A stretch of DNA of 64,000 nt from Acidobacteriaceae bacterium (GCA_903642235.1 CAHJWL010000002.1:310001-374000), one strand, 5' to 3'. Positions 9,207 to 19,488 are shown, counted from the stretch's first letter. Notes: generated from the sequence alone by a model not told the origin. Made by a program: numbers and translations.

Positions 9207-10844
9207 ATGGCAACGATTTCGATTCCATCCCGCTCGGCGACAAAGCTGCCACCCTTTAAGAATGAAGCTTTTCTGGATTTCAAGGAGCCTGAGAACAAGC
9301 GTCGGATGGAGGAGGCTCTGGCCCACGTCGAAGGTCAGCTTGGCCGAGAGTACAAGATGGTGATCGGCGGCCAGCGGGTGGGTTCGGCAAACACAATTGT
9401 CTCCGTCAATCCGGCACGTCCGCAGCAGATCATCGGCCGGCATGCAGAGGCTGGCGAGCAACATGTCGGGCAGGCCGTCTCCGCAGCACAGCAGGCGTTT
9501 GCTCTCTGGAGCCGACGGACGATGGAGGATCGTGCGGACGTCCTTCTGCGTACGGCGGATCTTGTAAGCCAACACAAGTTCGAGCTCTGTGCCTGGTTGA
9601 CCTTTGAGGTCGGCAAGAACTGGGCGGAGGCGGACGCCGATGTCGGCGAGACGATCGATTTCCTAGAGTTCTACGCCCGTGAGGCCATGCGTCTCGACAG
9701 CGCGACGACGCCGATTCAGCTACCAGGCGAGCGGAATGCGCTGCGCTACATCCCGCTTGGAGTGGGTGCTGTCCTTCCGCCGTGGAACTTCCCTCTTGCC
9801 ATCATGGCCGGTATGACGGCCGCAGCGATCGTCTGCGGCAACACTGTCGTACTCAAGCCGTCGGTCGATGCGCCAACGATTGCAGCGCGTTTCCTGCTGC
9901 TGCTTGAGCAAGCTGGTTTGCCGGACGGCGTCGTGAACCTCTGTCATGGCGCCGGGCCTGGCTTCGGCAGCGCCCTGGTCGCTCACCCACAGACGCGCTT
10001 TATTGCCTTCACCGGCTCGAAGAAGGTTGGGCTGGAGATTCATGAGCGAGCGGCACGAGCGCAGCCTGGCCAGCACTTCCTCAAGCGAACGATCCTTGAG
10101 ATGGGCGGCAAGGATGCGATCATCGTCGACGCTGACTGCGATCTCGAAACGGCGATCGAGGGAGTAGTGGCAAGCGCGTTTGGTTTTAGCGGGCAGAAGT
10201 GCTCAGCGTGCTCGCGTGCGATTGTCCATGAAGCGATCTACGACGTCTTCTGCGACAGGCTGCGCGAGCATGTGGAGGCGATCGCGATCGGAGATCCCGT
10301 AACCAACGCCGCACTTGGTCCCGTCATCAACCAGGTTGCCTATGATCGCGTACAGGAGTACATCCGGATCGGTCAGGCTGAGGCCCGGTTGCTTTGCGGC
10401 GGCGGTGCTGCAGACCGTAATGACGGTGGATACTTCCTTCCGCCAACGGTCTTCGTTGATGTGCGGCCGGAGGCTCGCATCGCCCAGGAAGAGATCTTCG
10501 GTCCGCTCCTGGCGGTGTTGAAGTCAACCAGCTTCGAAGATGCGATCACGATCGCGAATGGAACGGAGTATGGACTAACGGGCGCCGTCTACTCGCGCTC
10601 CCGCGAGAATCTTGACTATGCGGTACGCGAGTTTCACGTTGGTAATCTGTACCTGAATCGCAAATGCACGGGCGCGATGGTGGGGGCACATCCGTTCGGG
10701 GGCTTCAACATGAGCGGGACAGACTCAAAGGCGGGAGGGCCGGACTATCTGCTCCTGTTTACGCAGGCTCAAAGCGTTGCAGAGAAGTCGGGCCTGGCGC
10801 CAACGCGCATCGATGAGCTTACCGAGCAGCAGATGGGACTTTGA
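9207..10844 (+). CDS. pruA: L-glutamate gamma-semialdehyde dehydrogenase (delta-1-pyrroline-5-carboxylate dehydrogenase)
   Basis: 545-residue NAD(P)-dependent aldehyde dehydrogenase of the RocA/PruA branch, oxidising glutamate semialdehyde to glutamate in proline or arginine breakdown. Seen: the family N-terminal arm (KLPPFKNEAFLDFKEPENKRRMEEAL), PPWNFPLAIMAGMTAAAIVCGNT with the Rossmann region, FTGSKKVGLEIHERAA, the general-base region EMGGKDAIIVD and the nucleophile region GFSGQKCSACSR with catalytic Cys, then EEIFGPLLAVL. The length and the N-terminal arm match RocA, which separates it from ordinary aldehyde dehydrogenases. No proline dehydrogenase gene is seen beside it. A single-gene unit; the symbol is assigned by family. 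Confidence 0.88.
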   Translation: MATISIPSRSATKLPPFKNEAFLDFKEPENKRRMEEALAHVEGQLGREYKMVIGGQRVGSANTIVSVNPARPQQIIGRHAEAGEQHVGQAVSAAQQAFALWSRRTMEDRADVLLRTADLVSQHKFELCAWLTFEVGKNWAEADADVGETIDFLEFYAREAMRLDSATTPIQLPGERNALRYIPLGVGAVLPPWNFPLAIMAGMTAAAIVCGNTVVLKPSVDAPTIAARFLLLLEQAGLPDGVVNLCHGAGPGFGSALVAHPQTRFIAFTGSKKVGLEIHERAARAQPGQHFLKRTILEMGGKDAIIVDADCDLETAIEGVVASAFGFSGQKCSACSRAIVHEAIYDVFCDRLREHVEAIAIGDPVTNAALGPVINQVAYDRVQEYIRIGQAEARLLCGGGAADRNDGGYFLPPTVFVDVRPEARIAQEEIFGPLLAVLKSTSFEDAITIANGTEYGLTGAVYSRSRENLDYAVREFHVGNLYLNRKCTGAMVGAHPFGGFNMSGTDSKAGGPDYLLLFTQAQSVAEKSGLAPTRIDELTEQQMGL

Positions 10845-10904
10845 GTCGATGAGGCCGGCCTGCAACTGGCAGCCGCCCCACCCTATGTTGCCCTGGCAAG
10901 GTCC

Positions 10905-11561
10905 TCAGGCGCTTTTCATCTGCAGCAGCCGTCCCGCGTTCGCCGCCGCCTCCGCCAGGACCTTATGGTGGATCGTAAAGAGAGCGAGTTCCAGCCGGTC
11001 TGACACACCTGTCTTGTCGTAGATACCCCGCAGGTAGTTCTTGATGACCTGTTCCTTGGTTCCCAGCTGCATGGCGATGTCTTTGTTCTTGCAGCCCTGA
11101 ACGATCAGAGCGACAATCTGGATCTCTTTGGGCGTAAGCCGGTCGCGAACCCTGGCGCCGACGCTATCCGCAACCTGCATCACCGTAACGTTGCCGGACT
11201 GCAGGGAGCGCTGACCGCGATTCACCTTGCGAACGCACTCGATGAGATCACTGCCCGTCACGCTGCGGTAGACGATGCCGTGCAGCTGCAGTGTAAGGGC
11301 GTCATCCACCTGCTCGTTATTCTCAAGGATCAGAATCGCCCGGCTTCCGGCCGCGGCAATCGCCGGCAGAAGCTCAGGAAGAGCCAGGGAAAGTCCCATG
11401 GAGAAAAGAATGACCGACCCCTTGTGGGCGTCGACGGCTGCGCGGAGCCTCTGGGCATCCTCGCACTGCGCCACAAGGCGAATGTCATCTTCCAAGGCAA
11501 GAACACGGGCGGCGCCCGCGCGAAAGATCGATTGATCATCAGCAAGAACAAGTCGAATCAT
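10905..11561 (-). CDS. LuxR/NarL-type transcriptional regulator with degenerate receiver domain
   Basis: 218 residues: an N-terminal receiver fold (about 1-115) and a C-terminal LuxR helix-turn-helix (about 138-200) with LTPKEIQIVALIVQGCKNKDIAMQL. The acidic pair Asp8-Asp9 is kept, but the phosphoacceptor Asp is Ser54 in GSVILFSMG, the switch Thr/Ser is lost (ILILENN), and the conserved Lys is replaced by Arg in YRSVTG. Classical aspartyl phosphorylation is therefore unlikely, and control may come from ligand or protein contact. It is divergent from the receiver-reductase/kinase pair; a 17-bp dyad lies between them. The DNA-binding assignment is secure, the signal is unknown. Confidence 0.87.
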   Translation of the reverse strand: MIRLVLADDQSIFRAGAARVLALEDDIRLVAQCEDAQRLRAAVDAHKGSVILFSMGLSLALPELLPAIAAAGSRAILILENNEQVDDALTLQLHGIVYRSVTGSDLIECVRKVNRGQRSLQSGNVTVMQVADSVGARVRDRLTPKEIQIVALIVQGCKNKDIAMQLGTKEQVIKNYLRGIYDKTGVSDRLELALFTIHHKVLAEAAANAGRLLQMKSA

Positions 11562-11674
11562 GGTCTAACTACTCCTCCGGCAGCGCCTGCGCCTGAACAC
11601 AGTCGATATCGGTCGATCGGTCGTGACGCGTGCTTTTTGCCTCTATGCTTCGAATCGATACAGTTCCCGAATCA

Positions 11675-11691
11675 CCCGGTCAATGACCCGG
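11675..11691. promoter_or_regulatory. 17-bp dyad, candidate LuxR-type operator
   Basis: CCCGGTCAATGACCCGG is symmetric except at one base in each arm and the centre. It lies near the middle of the 250-bp divergent gap between the LuxR-type regulator and the receiver-reductase gene, where an operator serving both promoters would be expected. Its size fits NarL/LuxR-type sites. No binding evidence. Confidence 0.35.
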
Positions 11692-11811
11692 ATATCCTGA
11701 GAATGACCCTAATGGCTCAAAAGCGTCCTGAACCGTTCGACCCCGCAACGAATCAGATTCAATAGAGGTACGCGGACTCTCGCTTTCTGGATGGGACGGA
11801 GTTTCAGATCC

Positions 11812-13464
11812 ATGGCAAAACCGATTCTGCTTGCGATTGACGATGACATCAGCGTGCTCGAGGCTGTTGTACAAGACCTGCGGCAGCGCTACGGGCAGAG
11901 CTACCGCATCCTCCGCGCCGCCTCGGGTGTGGCCGCGCTCGACATCTGCCAGCAGCTCAAGGATCGCGGTGATGTCGTGGCTCTGCTCCTGTCGGACCAG
12001 CGTATGCCGGGCATGAGCGGCGTCGAGCTCCTGCAGCGCACGATGGAGCTCTATCCGGACGCGAAACGCGTTCTGCTCACCGCCTATGCCGACACAGAAG
12101 CGGCTATTCGGGCGATCAACTCCGCAAAGATTCATTACTACCTGAACAAGCCGTGGGATCCGCCCGAAGAGAAGCTCTACCCCGTCCTTGACGACCTTCT
12201 GGGTGACTGGCACGAGGGCTATAAGCCTCCCTTCGACGGTGTGCGCGTGGTCGGCTTGCGCTGGTCGCCCAGTGATTTTCTTGTGAGGGAGTTTCTCTCC
12301 CGCAACCGGATTCCTTTCCAGTGGCTGACTCCCGAGGTCACACCAGGAGCGCTCGACGCACTCAAAGAACGCAAGCTCGATGGCTCCAAGCTGCCCGTTG
12401 TGCTCTTCAGCGACGGGAGTTCGCTCGTTCAACCCAGCATCACCGAGCTCGCGAGCAAGGTCGGCCTGCGCACCACGGCCGAGCAGGAGTTCTACGATGT
12501 GGTGATCGTAGGAGCCGGGCCGGCCGGTCTGGCAGCGGGCGTCTACGGAGCGTCCGAGGGTCTGAAAACCCTGATCATCGAGGCGGACGCGCCGGGCGGA
12601 CAGGCGGGCAGCAGCTCCCGGATCGAGAACTATCTTGGCTTCCCGGAGGGCCTCAGCGGCGAAGAACTCGGCAAGCGCTCCTACCTGCAGGCCCGGCGGC
12701 TGGGCGCCGAGTTTCTTACCCAGCGCGTCTGTGAGCTGCGCAGCGAGGGCCCCTACCATCTGCTGAAGATGGGTGATGGACGGGAGGTGAGCTGTCTGGT
12801 CTGCCTGATCGCGACCGGCGTCTCCTACTGCAAGCTCGACATCGAGGGCGCTGACCACCTTACAGGAGCTGGCATCTACTACGGAGCCGCGCAGACGGAG
12901 GCCCTCGCGTGCAAGGACGAGGAGGTCTTCATCATCGGTGGCGCGAACTCTGCCGGGCAGGCCGCCATGTACTTCTCCCGCTATGCAGCCCGGGTCACCA
13001 TGCTGGTGCGCGGCGACTCGCTGGCCAAGAGCATGTCGCGCTATCTGATCGATCAGATTGAGAACAATTCGAAGATCGAAGTCATGACACGAACCGAAGT
13101 GGTCAAGGCCTGCGGCTCCGGACATCTTGAGCGCTTAATCCTCCGCACGCCCGAAGGGGAGCAGGTTCGGGACACCAACTCCCTCTTCATCTTCATCGGT
13201 GCCGCCCCCAAAACGGACTGGATCACACCGGACATCGCCAAGGATGCGAAAGGTTTTATCTTCTCCGGTCCTGACCTGAAGCTGCGCTTTCCCCAGGCAT
13301 GGCCTCTGGATCGGGACCCTTACCTCCTCGAGACCAGCGTTCCCGGCGTGTTTGTGGCGGGTGACGTTCGCTTCAACTCGGTCAAGCGCTGTGCGTCCGC
13401 GGTGGGCGAGGGCTCAATCGCCATTCAGTTCGTGCACCAGTACCTTGCTTCCCTGCAGCCATGA
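11812..13464 (+). CDS. Response regulator receiver fused to thioredoxin-reductase-like flavoprotein, CxxC absent
   Basis: 550 residues. Receiver at about 1-135 with all key residues: acidic DDD near the N-terminus, phosphoacceptor Asp62 in LLLSDQRMPGMSG, switch Thr in VLLTAYAD and Lys in YYLNKPW. A linker domain at about 143-215 (VRVVGLRWSPSDFLVREFL) may be a cysteine-free glutaredoxin-like fold. Residues about 228-548 are a TrxR-type flavin reductase: FAD motif VIVGAGPAGLAAG, NAD(P)H motif IIGGANSAGQAA, and the C-terminal GVFVAGDVR. The CxxC disulfide of true TrxR is missing; that position reads GAGIYYGAAQTEA (about 351-363). It should be reduced by NAD(P)H yet not reduce thioredoxin. ATG 11812 is preferred, with GGACGGAG 11 nt upstream. 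ATGA overlap with the kinase gene shows coupling. Confidence 0.88.
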   Translation: MAKPILLAIDDDISVLEAVVQDLRQRYGQSYRILRAASGVAALDICQQLKDRGDVVALLLSDQRMPGMSGVELLQRTMELYPDAKRVLLTAYADTEAAIRAINSAKIHYYLNKPWDPPEEKLYPVLDDLLGDWHEGYKPPFDGVRVVGLRWSPSDFLVREFLSRNRIPFQWLTPEVTPGALDALKERKLDGSKLPVVLFSDGSSLVQPSITELASKVGLRTTAEQEFYDVVIVGAGPAGLAAGVYGASEGLKTLIIEADAPGGQAGSSSRIENYLGFPEGLSGEELGKRSYLQARRLGAEFLTQRVCELRSEGPYHLLKMGDGREVSCLVCLIATGVSYCKLDIEGADHLTGAGIYYGAAQTEALACKDEEVFIIGGANSAGQAAMYFSRYAARVTMLVRGDSLAKSMSRYLIDQIENNSKIEVMTRTEVVKACGSGHLERLILRTPEGEQVRDTNSLFIFIGAAPKTDWITPDIAKDAKGFIFSGPDLKLRFPQAWPLDRDPYLLETSVPGVFVAGDVRFNSVKRCASAVGEGSIAIQFVHQYLASLQP

Positions 13465-14963
13465 ACGACCATTCCACTCTCCAGAGAGATCCGATGACCC
13501 CTGCAACCAGCATCAGCCAGACCGAGGCCCCGACACAGTTGACCGACGCGTTAATTGAGGAACTCTCCGCAGTTCCACTGCTCGCTTCGTTGAGTGCAGA
13601 TCAGTTTCGCTGTCTGGAGCCGCTGCAGCTGATTCAGCCGGAGCCCGGCACTGTTCTTGCCAGGGCCGGGGATATGGCCGCCTTCTTCTGGATCCTGCTG
13701 GAAGGCCATGTGGAGGTGCTGGAGGTACAGGCAGACGGGCGCAGCTATACGGTCTACGTTCACGAGCGGGGCTCCGCTTTCGGAGAGGTTCCCTTGCTCG
13801 CGAATATCCCCAACGCTGCCAGCCTGCGAACCCGCGGTGCAACTCGTCTGCTGCGCTTTGATGAGAATGCCTTTTGGAGTCTGATGACTGCCTGCCCGGA
13901 GGTTCGCCAAGCCATTCTGCGCAATATGGCCATGCGCCTGCAAAAGACTCAGCACCATACTGTGCAGCAGGAGAAGATGGCGGCTCTCGGAACGCTTGCC
14001 GCGGGACTGATGCACGAACTCAACAATCCGGGAGCCGCTGCAAGACGGGCCTCGTCGCAGCTACGGGAGAACCTGTCGCGCCTGCAGGAGATCTCTACCC
14101 GATTTAACTACCGCGATATGACGGACGAGCAGAAGACATGTCTGTATGAGCTGAAGCAGCAGGCCTTCAATCCCTCAGCGTTACCTCCCATGAGCTCGAT
14201 TGAGCAGGGCGACGCTGAAGAAGCACTCACTCTCTGGCTCGAAGATCAAAATATCCCGAATGCCTGGAAGCTCGCGCCGACCCTTGTCTCGGTTGGAGTC
14301 ACGGCGACGGATATGGACTGTGCCCGCCATGTCTTTCCCGCGCAGACATTCTCTGATGCAATCACCTATGTGGCAGCCATCGTCTCGAACACGCAGCTCC
14401 TCAACACCATCGAGGAGAGCATCGGCCGCGTTACCGAGCTTGTGAAGTCCGTGAAGTCCTACGCCTACGAGGGCTCTGGCCAACTGCATTCGATCGATCT
14501 CAACGAGAGCATTCAGGCAACGCTTGTCATACTCGGGTACAAGCTTCGCGAAAAGCAGGTAGTGCTGACGAAGAGCTTCGCTTCCGGGCTGCCGATGCTG
14601 CGGTGCGCCTGTAAGGGGCTGAATCAGATCTGGACCAACCTGATCGACAATGCGATCGACGCGGTCGCGCCAGGCGGTCACATCACTGTGACCACCTCAC
14701 TCGACGTTCAGCCGCAAGGTACCTTTCTAGCTATCGCGATCACGGACGATGGAGAGGGCATCAAGCCGGAACTGCAGCCACGCATCTTCGACGCCTTCTT
14801 CACCACGAAGGAGCCTGGTGTGGGAACAGGCCTGGGCCTCGGCATTGTGCATCGCCTTGTCGAACAGAACACCGGGACGATCCATTTCAGCTCTGAGCCG
14901 GGACAGACCGAGTTCCTGGTACGCCTGCCGGTCGGCTCGTCCGAAAGCTCCAAAGCCTGCTAG
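13461..14963 (+). CDS. Cyclic-nucleotide-binding-domain sensor histidine kinase
   Basis: 500 residues, soluble, with no transmembrane segment. The N-terminus carries a CRP-like cNMP domain (about 35-155; GTVLARAGDMAAFFWILLEGHVEV, GSAFGEVPLLA). Next comes a HisKA-type dimerisation helix with phosphorylatable His185 in GLMHELNNPGAAARR. A long helical insert follows, then the HATPase domain with the N-box NLIDNAIDAVAPGG, the G1 box TDDGEGI, FDAFFTTKEPGVGTGLGLGI, and the final SEPGQTEFLVRLP. It starts inside the upstream stop codon (ATGA). The coupled, phosphorylatable receiver next door is the obvious partner. The cNMP domain and the flavoprotein together suggest a redox or nucleotide signal, but the ligand is unknown. 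Confidence 0.9.
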   Translation: MNDHSTLQRDPMTPATSISQTEAPTQLTDALIEELSAVPLLASLSADQFRCLEPLQLIQPEPGTVLARAGDMAAFFWILLEGHVEVLEVQADGRSYTVYVHERGSAFGEVPLLANIPNAASLRTRGATRLLRFDENAFWSLMTACPEVRQAILRNMAMRLQKTQHHTVQQEKMAALGTLAAGLMHELNNPGAAARRASSQLRENLSRLQEISTRFNYRDMTDEQKTCLYELKQQAFNPSALPPMSSIEQGDAEEALTLWLEDQNIPNAWKLAPTLVSVGVTATDMDCARHVFPAQTFSDAITYVAAIVSNTQLLNTIEESIGRVTELVKSVKSYAYEGSGQLHSIDLNESIQATLVILGYKLREKQVVLTKSFASGLPMLRCACKGLNQIWTNLIDNAIDAVAPGGHITVTTSLDVQPQGTFLAIAITDDGEGIKPELQPRIFDAFFTTKEPGVGTGLGLGIVHRLVEQNTGTIHFSSEPGQTEFLVRLPVGSSESSKAC

Positions 14964-15073
14964 AGACACCACTCTGCTGATTTCGTTGCGCGCAACCTCC
15001 TACGCTGACGCTGGTTTACACAAGGGAAAGCTCATGCGGCGAGAGACGTCTCTCGCCAGCCTGGAGGCCTCTG

Positions 15074-15409
15074 ATGCCACGTTCGCACTCGCTGCAGCTT
15101 CTCTTCACGTGCTTTGCCCTCGGCCTGTCCGGCTGCTCGCATCGCACCTACTACGCGCCTCCACCGCCGCCTCCACCCCAGGCCTATCGTGAGGCTCCGC
15201 CGCTCATCGAACGCGCGAAACACATCGGGTACCGCACGGGTCTGGATCAGGGAGCACGCGATGCGTACCAGGGCGAGTACCACCCGAGAGAGGATCGGGC
15301 CTTTCGCGAGACACCCGGGTACGATCCGCGTCTCGGTCCCTTTCCGCCCTACCGTGACGCCTTCCGGTCAGCCTATCTGCGCGGGTACGATCAGAGCTTC
15401 CATCGTTGA
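15074..15409 (+). CDS. Small lipoprotein, Pro- and Gly/Tyr-rich
   Basis: 111 residues with a type II signal peptide and lipobox LSGC (lipidated Cys about 21). Directly after it comes a run of prolines ([18 protein letters not shown]), then a charged part with repeated short Gly-Tyr/Asp patterns such as [18 protein letters not shown] and [17 protein letters not shown]. This layout is common in small outer-membrane lipoproteins of Acidobacteria; no enzymatic motif is visible. It lies 110 bp after the histidine kinase and could be a regulated output or unrelated. Confidence 0.7.
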   Translation: MPRSHSLQLLFTCFALGLSGCSHRTYYAPPPPPPPQAYREAPPLIERAKHIGYRTGLDQGARDAYQGEYHPREDRAFRETPGYDPRLGPFPPYRDAFRSAYLRGYDQSFHR

Positions 15410-15456
15410 GAGCTCGGCACGTGGGCAGTACTATTCTCTTCAGGAGATCTGCACGC

Positions 15457-15876
15457 GTGTCGCTTACCCCGTTCCACATTGCTTTTCCCGTCGACGATCT
15501 CAACGCGGCGCGCGCCTTCTATGGCGGTCTGCTCGGCTGCGAAGAAGGCCGCAGCTGTGCCGAATGGATTGACTTCAATCTATTCGGGCATCAGATCGTC
15601 GCGCACCTGAAGCCCGAAGCGCGTGAAACGCTGCAGAACAATCCCGTCGATGGCCACGCCGTCCCTATTCCACATTTTGGTGTCGTTCTGTCGCTGGAGG
15701 CGTGGCAGTCCCTGGCGGACCGGCTCACCGCGGCTCAGGTTGACTTCGTTATTGAGCCCTACACTCGCTTCAAAGGTGAGGTGGGCGAGCAGGCGACGAT
15801 GTTCTTTCTCGATCCCGCCGGCAACGCGCTTGAGTTCAAGGCCTTTGCAGACATGGGCCAACTCTTCGCGACCTAA
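15457..15876 (+). CDS. VOC (glyoxalase/bleomycin-resistance) family protein
   Basis: 139 residues of the vicinal-oxygen-chelate fold, as two beta-alpha-beta-beta-beta halves. The first begins [25 protein letters not shown] with metal-ligand His; the second holds [18 protein letters not shown] and ends [15 protein letters not shown] with the usual Glu ligand. Family members are metal-dependent lyases, dioxygenases or resistance proteins; the reaction here is not decided. The GTG at 15457 is chosen for the preceding CAGGAG (15441-15446) and because it gives the usual family length. Convergent with galT. Confidence 0.8.
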   Translation: MSLTPFHIAFPVDDLNAARAFYGGLLGCEEGRSCAEWIDFNLFGHQIVAHLKPEARETLQNNPVDGHAVPIPHFGVVLSLEAWQSLADRLTAAQVDFVIEPYTRFKGEVGEQATMFFLDPAGNALEFKAFADMGQLFAT

Positions 15877-15916
15877 GCAGATACCTGGACTGAATCGCTG
15901 CTGCATCAGTGAGGTC

Positions 15917-16947
15917 TCAGCGGCCCTGACTCTTCACTAAGGCCTTGCGCAGGGTGTCGGCTGCGGTCTCCGGCGTGATATCGCGCTGCGGGGATGCCAG
16001 CAGCTCAAACCCCACCATGAACTTCCGGATTGTCGCCGATCGCAGAAGCGGCGGGTAAAAGTGCAAATGCATCTGCCACTCAGGATGCGGCGCGCCATCC
16101 GCTGGAGCACCATGGATCCCCATGGAATAGGGAAATGAAGTATCGAACACCGCATCATAGGCGCGCGTCAGCTGCTTTAGAATATCCGCAAGGCCCGACC
16201 GTGCCGCATCCTCCAGCTCGGGCAGCCGCGACACGGTTGCACGCGGCAGAACCAGCGTTTCAAACGGCCAGACCGCCCAGTACGGCACAAGCGCGACGAA
16301 GTGGTCGTTCGCGACAACCAACCGCTCGCCAGCCTGCAGCTCGAGAGTCAGATAAGCCGGAAGGAGCGATGTTCCATGTTCCGCCAGATAGGCCTGCTGA
16401 CCCTTCAACTCCGCCATGAGTTCATTTGGAAGCGAGTGCGTCGCCCAGATCTGCCCATGGGGATGCGGGTTCGAGGCGCCCATCATTGCGCCGCGATTTT
16501 CGAAGATCTGTACATAGTGAATTTCCGGCCGGGCCTCAAGCTCTTCGACCTGCCCCGCCCAGACATCCACTACCTTGCGAATGGCCCCAACATCCATCTT
16601 CGCGAGCGTGAGATCGTGACGCGGCGAAAAGCAGATCACACGGCACAGACCAGGTTCGCTTTCGGCGACGAGAAGTCCCTGGTCGTTCCGTGTCTCCAGT
16701 GCAACATCCGCCTTCAAGGCGGCGTAGTCATTTTCAAAGACGAAGGTGTCCGTATAGATCGGTGTCTGATGACCACCCGCGCGCACATTGCCCGGACAGA
16801 GGTAACATGCGGCATCGTACTGCAAGGCTGCCGGCGCAGCGGGTGTCTCAGTCTGTCCCTGCCAGGGCCGATCCGTCCGGTGGGGAGAGACCAGCACCCA
16901 CTCCTGCTTAAGCGGGTTCCATCGGCGATGCGGCTGCGCCGTCAGTG

Positions 16948-16951
<4 letters not shown>
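15917..16951 (-). CDS. galT: Galactose-1-phosphate uridylyltransferase
   Basis: 344 residues; exchanges UMP between UDP-glucose and galactose 1-phosphate in the Leloir pathway. Seen: [17 protein letters not shown] at the N-terminus, zinc-site regions (CYLCPGN; ENDYAAL), and the catalytic HPHGQIW, where the second His of HxH is the nucleophile, followed by the C-terminal HLHFYPP segment. The start at 16951 forms an ATGA overlap with the galK stop, so galK and galT are translated together (galK first). A longer in-frame start at 16996 would reach into galK without family support. Confidence 0.95.
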
Positions 16952-18051
<1,100 letters not shown>

Positions 18052-18168
18052 ACGTTAGCTACTCTCGTTTTCTCTCGTAGATGGAAGATCCAGCCCTGCC
18101 ATCGTCTCACACTCGACATGGCTCTGGAGGGCTTCACTCGTGCTCGCGAACTTGCCTGGCACGCAAAC

Positions 18169-18195
18169 GGCGCAGAGGGTATCAGCCTCTGCGCC
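18169..18195 (-). terminator. Hairpin, probable terminator of the deoxyhypusine synthase-like gene
   Basis: Perfect 10-bp inverted repeat (GGCGCAGAGG / CCTCTGCGCC) with a 7-nt loop, 22 bp beyond the stop of the minus-strand gene. On that strand it is followed by GTTTGCGT, so the T-tract is weak; it may act as an intrinsic terminator or an mRNA end-stabilising stem. Confidence 0.5.
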
Positions 18196-18216
18196 GCTCC
18201 AGTCGCTAACACATCC

Positions 18217-19278
18217 TTATACGCTGACGGGATCCAGAACGCGGGCAAGTCGAAGCCCCTTCCGCTCCGCCGCTGCCTGCTTGTGATAGGCATAGCCGGC
18301 AATCAATGGAACCGCCATGGTCGCTTCCGAGAAGACCATCTGCTCATATACAGTGTCGACCTTGCCCCAGGAGCTCGCCTCTTTGAGAGTGCTCGAGCTC
18401 AGAGCGCCGTCCCGCACGTCAGCCACGGTGACCTGGATCGCGTACTTGTGCATGGAGGCGTCCGCGCCCAGAACATCGGCAGCCACAACGATGTCCTGTG
18501 CAAAGTTCTTCGGAACACCGCCGCCAATCATCAACAAGCCCGTCGTAGGATTCTCGATCTTCAGCTTCGTCAACTCGTAGAAGTCCTTGGCGGAGTCAAT
18601 GGAGACCTTCGGCCCCGTCTGCCGCTCGTGCTGATGTGCGACCAGACCGAAGCCCGCTGAGCAATCAGAGAAGGCCGGACAGAAGATCGGCACGTCCTTT
18701 TCATAGGCAGCCCAGACAATACCATCCACACCGCCCTTCGCCGGAATCTTGCCATTCTTCTCCAGATAGGCACCCATGGCCGCGATAACCTCGCGCGAGC
18801 TGTAAGGACGCGGCTCCAGAGAGTCCACGATCTCCTTCAACGTGTCGTCGCAGATGCGCAGTTCAGACTCGTCGATCAAAGTATCGTAAATCCGGTCGAT
18901 CATCAGCTCGCGCAGCACGCTGTCCTCTGTGCCGGCCTTGTACAGCTCGTCTGCGATGTAATGACGGAAGCCGAGGGACTCAAAGAAGTCCTGATCCACA
19001 ATATTGGCGCCTGTGGATACAATCGCATCCACCATATTGTTCCGGATTAGATCTACAAAGATTTGCTTCAACCCGGAGCTGATCAGGGATCCAGCCAGAC
19101 ACAGAATGACGGCACAGTCTTTATCACGCAACATACGCTCGTAGATCGACGATGCACGATGCAGATCACGGGAACTGAACGCCATCGTCTCCATTGCGTC
19201 CACAAGAGCAACTACATTGTGCTGCTTGATATCGATATGTTCGATCGAGCGCCGCAGTATATCTTGTTTGGTTGCCAT
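18217..19278 (-). CDS. Deoxyhypusine synthase-like protein
   Basis: 353 residues related to eukaryotic/archaeal deoxyhypusine synthase, which moves the aminobutyl group of spermidine onto eIF5A using NAD. Seen: NAD-binding stretches (SLISSGLKQIFVDLIRNN; VSTGANIVDQDF), GGGVPKNFAQD, and the active-site EASSWGKVDTVYEQM, where Lys about 306 corresponds to the enzyme-intermediate lysine. Bacteria lack hypusine on EF-P, so bacterial homologues are usually considered homospermidine-synthase-like or of unknown polyamine function. A single gene, its start divergent from tRNA-Leu. The family is secure, the substrate open. Confidence 0.85.
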   Translation of the reverse strand: MATKQDILRRSIEHIDIKQHNVVALVDAMETMAFSSRDLHRASSIYERMLRDKDCAVILCLAGSLISSGLKQIFVDLIRNNMVDAIVSTGANIVDQDFFESLGFRHYIADELYKAGTEDSVLRELMIDRIYDTLIDESELRICDDTLKEIVDSLEPRPYSSREVIAAMGAYLEKNGKIPAKGGVDGIVWAAYEKDVPIFCPAFSDCSAGFGLVAHQHERQTGPKVSIDSAKDFYELTKLKIENPTTGLLMIGGGVPKNFAQDIVVAADVLGADASMHKYAIQVTVADVRDGALSSSTLKEASSWGKVDTVYEQMVFSEATMAVPLIAGYAYHKQAAAERKGLRLARVLDPVSV

Positions 19279-19488
19279 TGCTTAAGAGTACCAAATTCAC
19301 CATGGGAGGAGACACTCTCTGTGTGAATTCAAGCGTGTGCCTTGCTGATGCTCTGGCGCCTGCTTCCCTGCTCGTATTTCGCGCTCGAGCAGCCCCACAT
19401 CGATTGACCTTGCAGATTGCCGCGCGTCCTCGGCGCCATGCGATACTGTCCGTGTCACCGCGGCACTATGAAGACGCCCGTGACGGCA

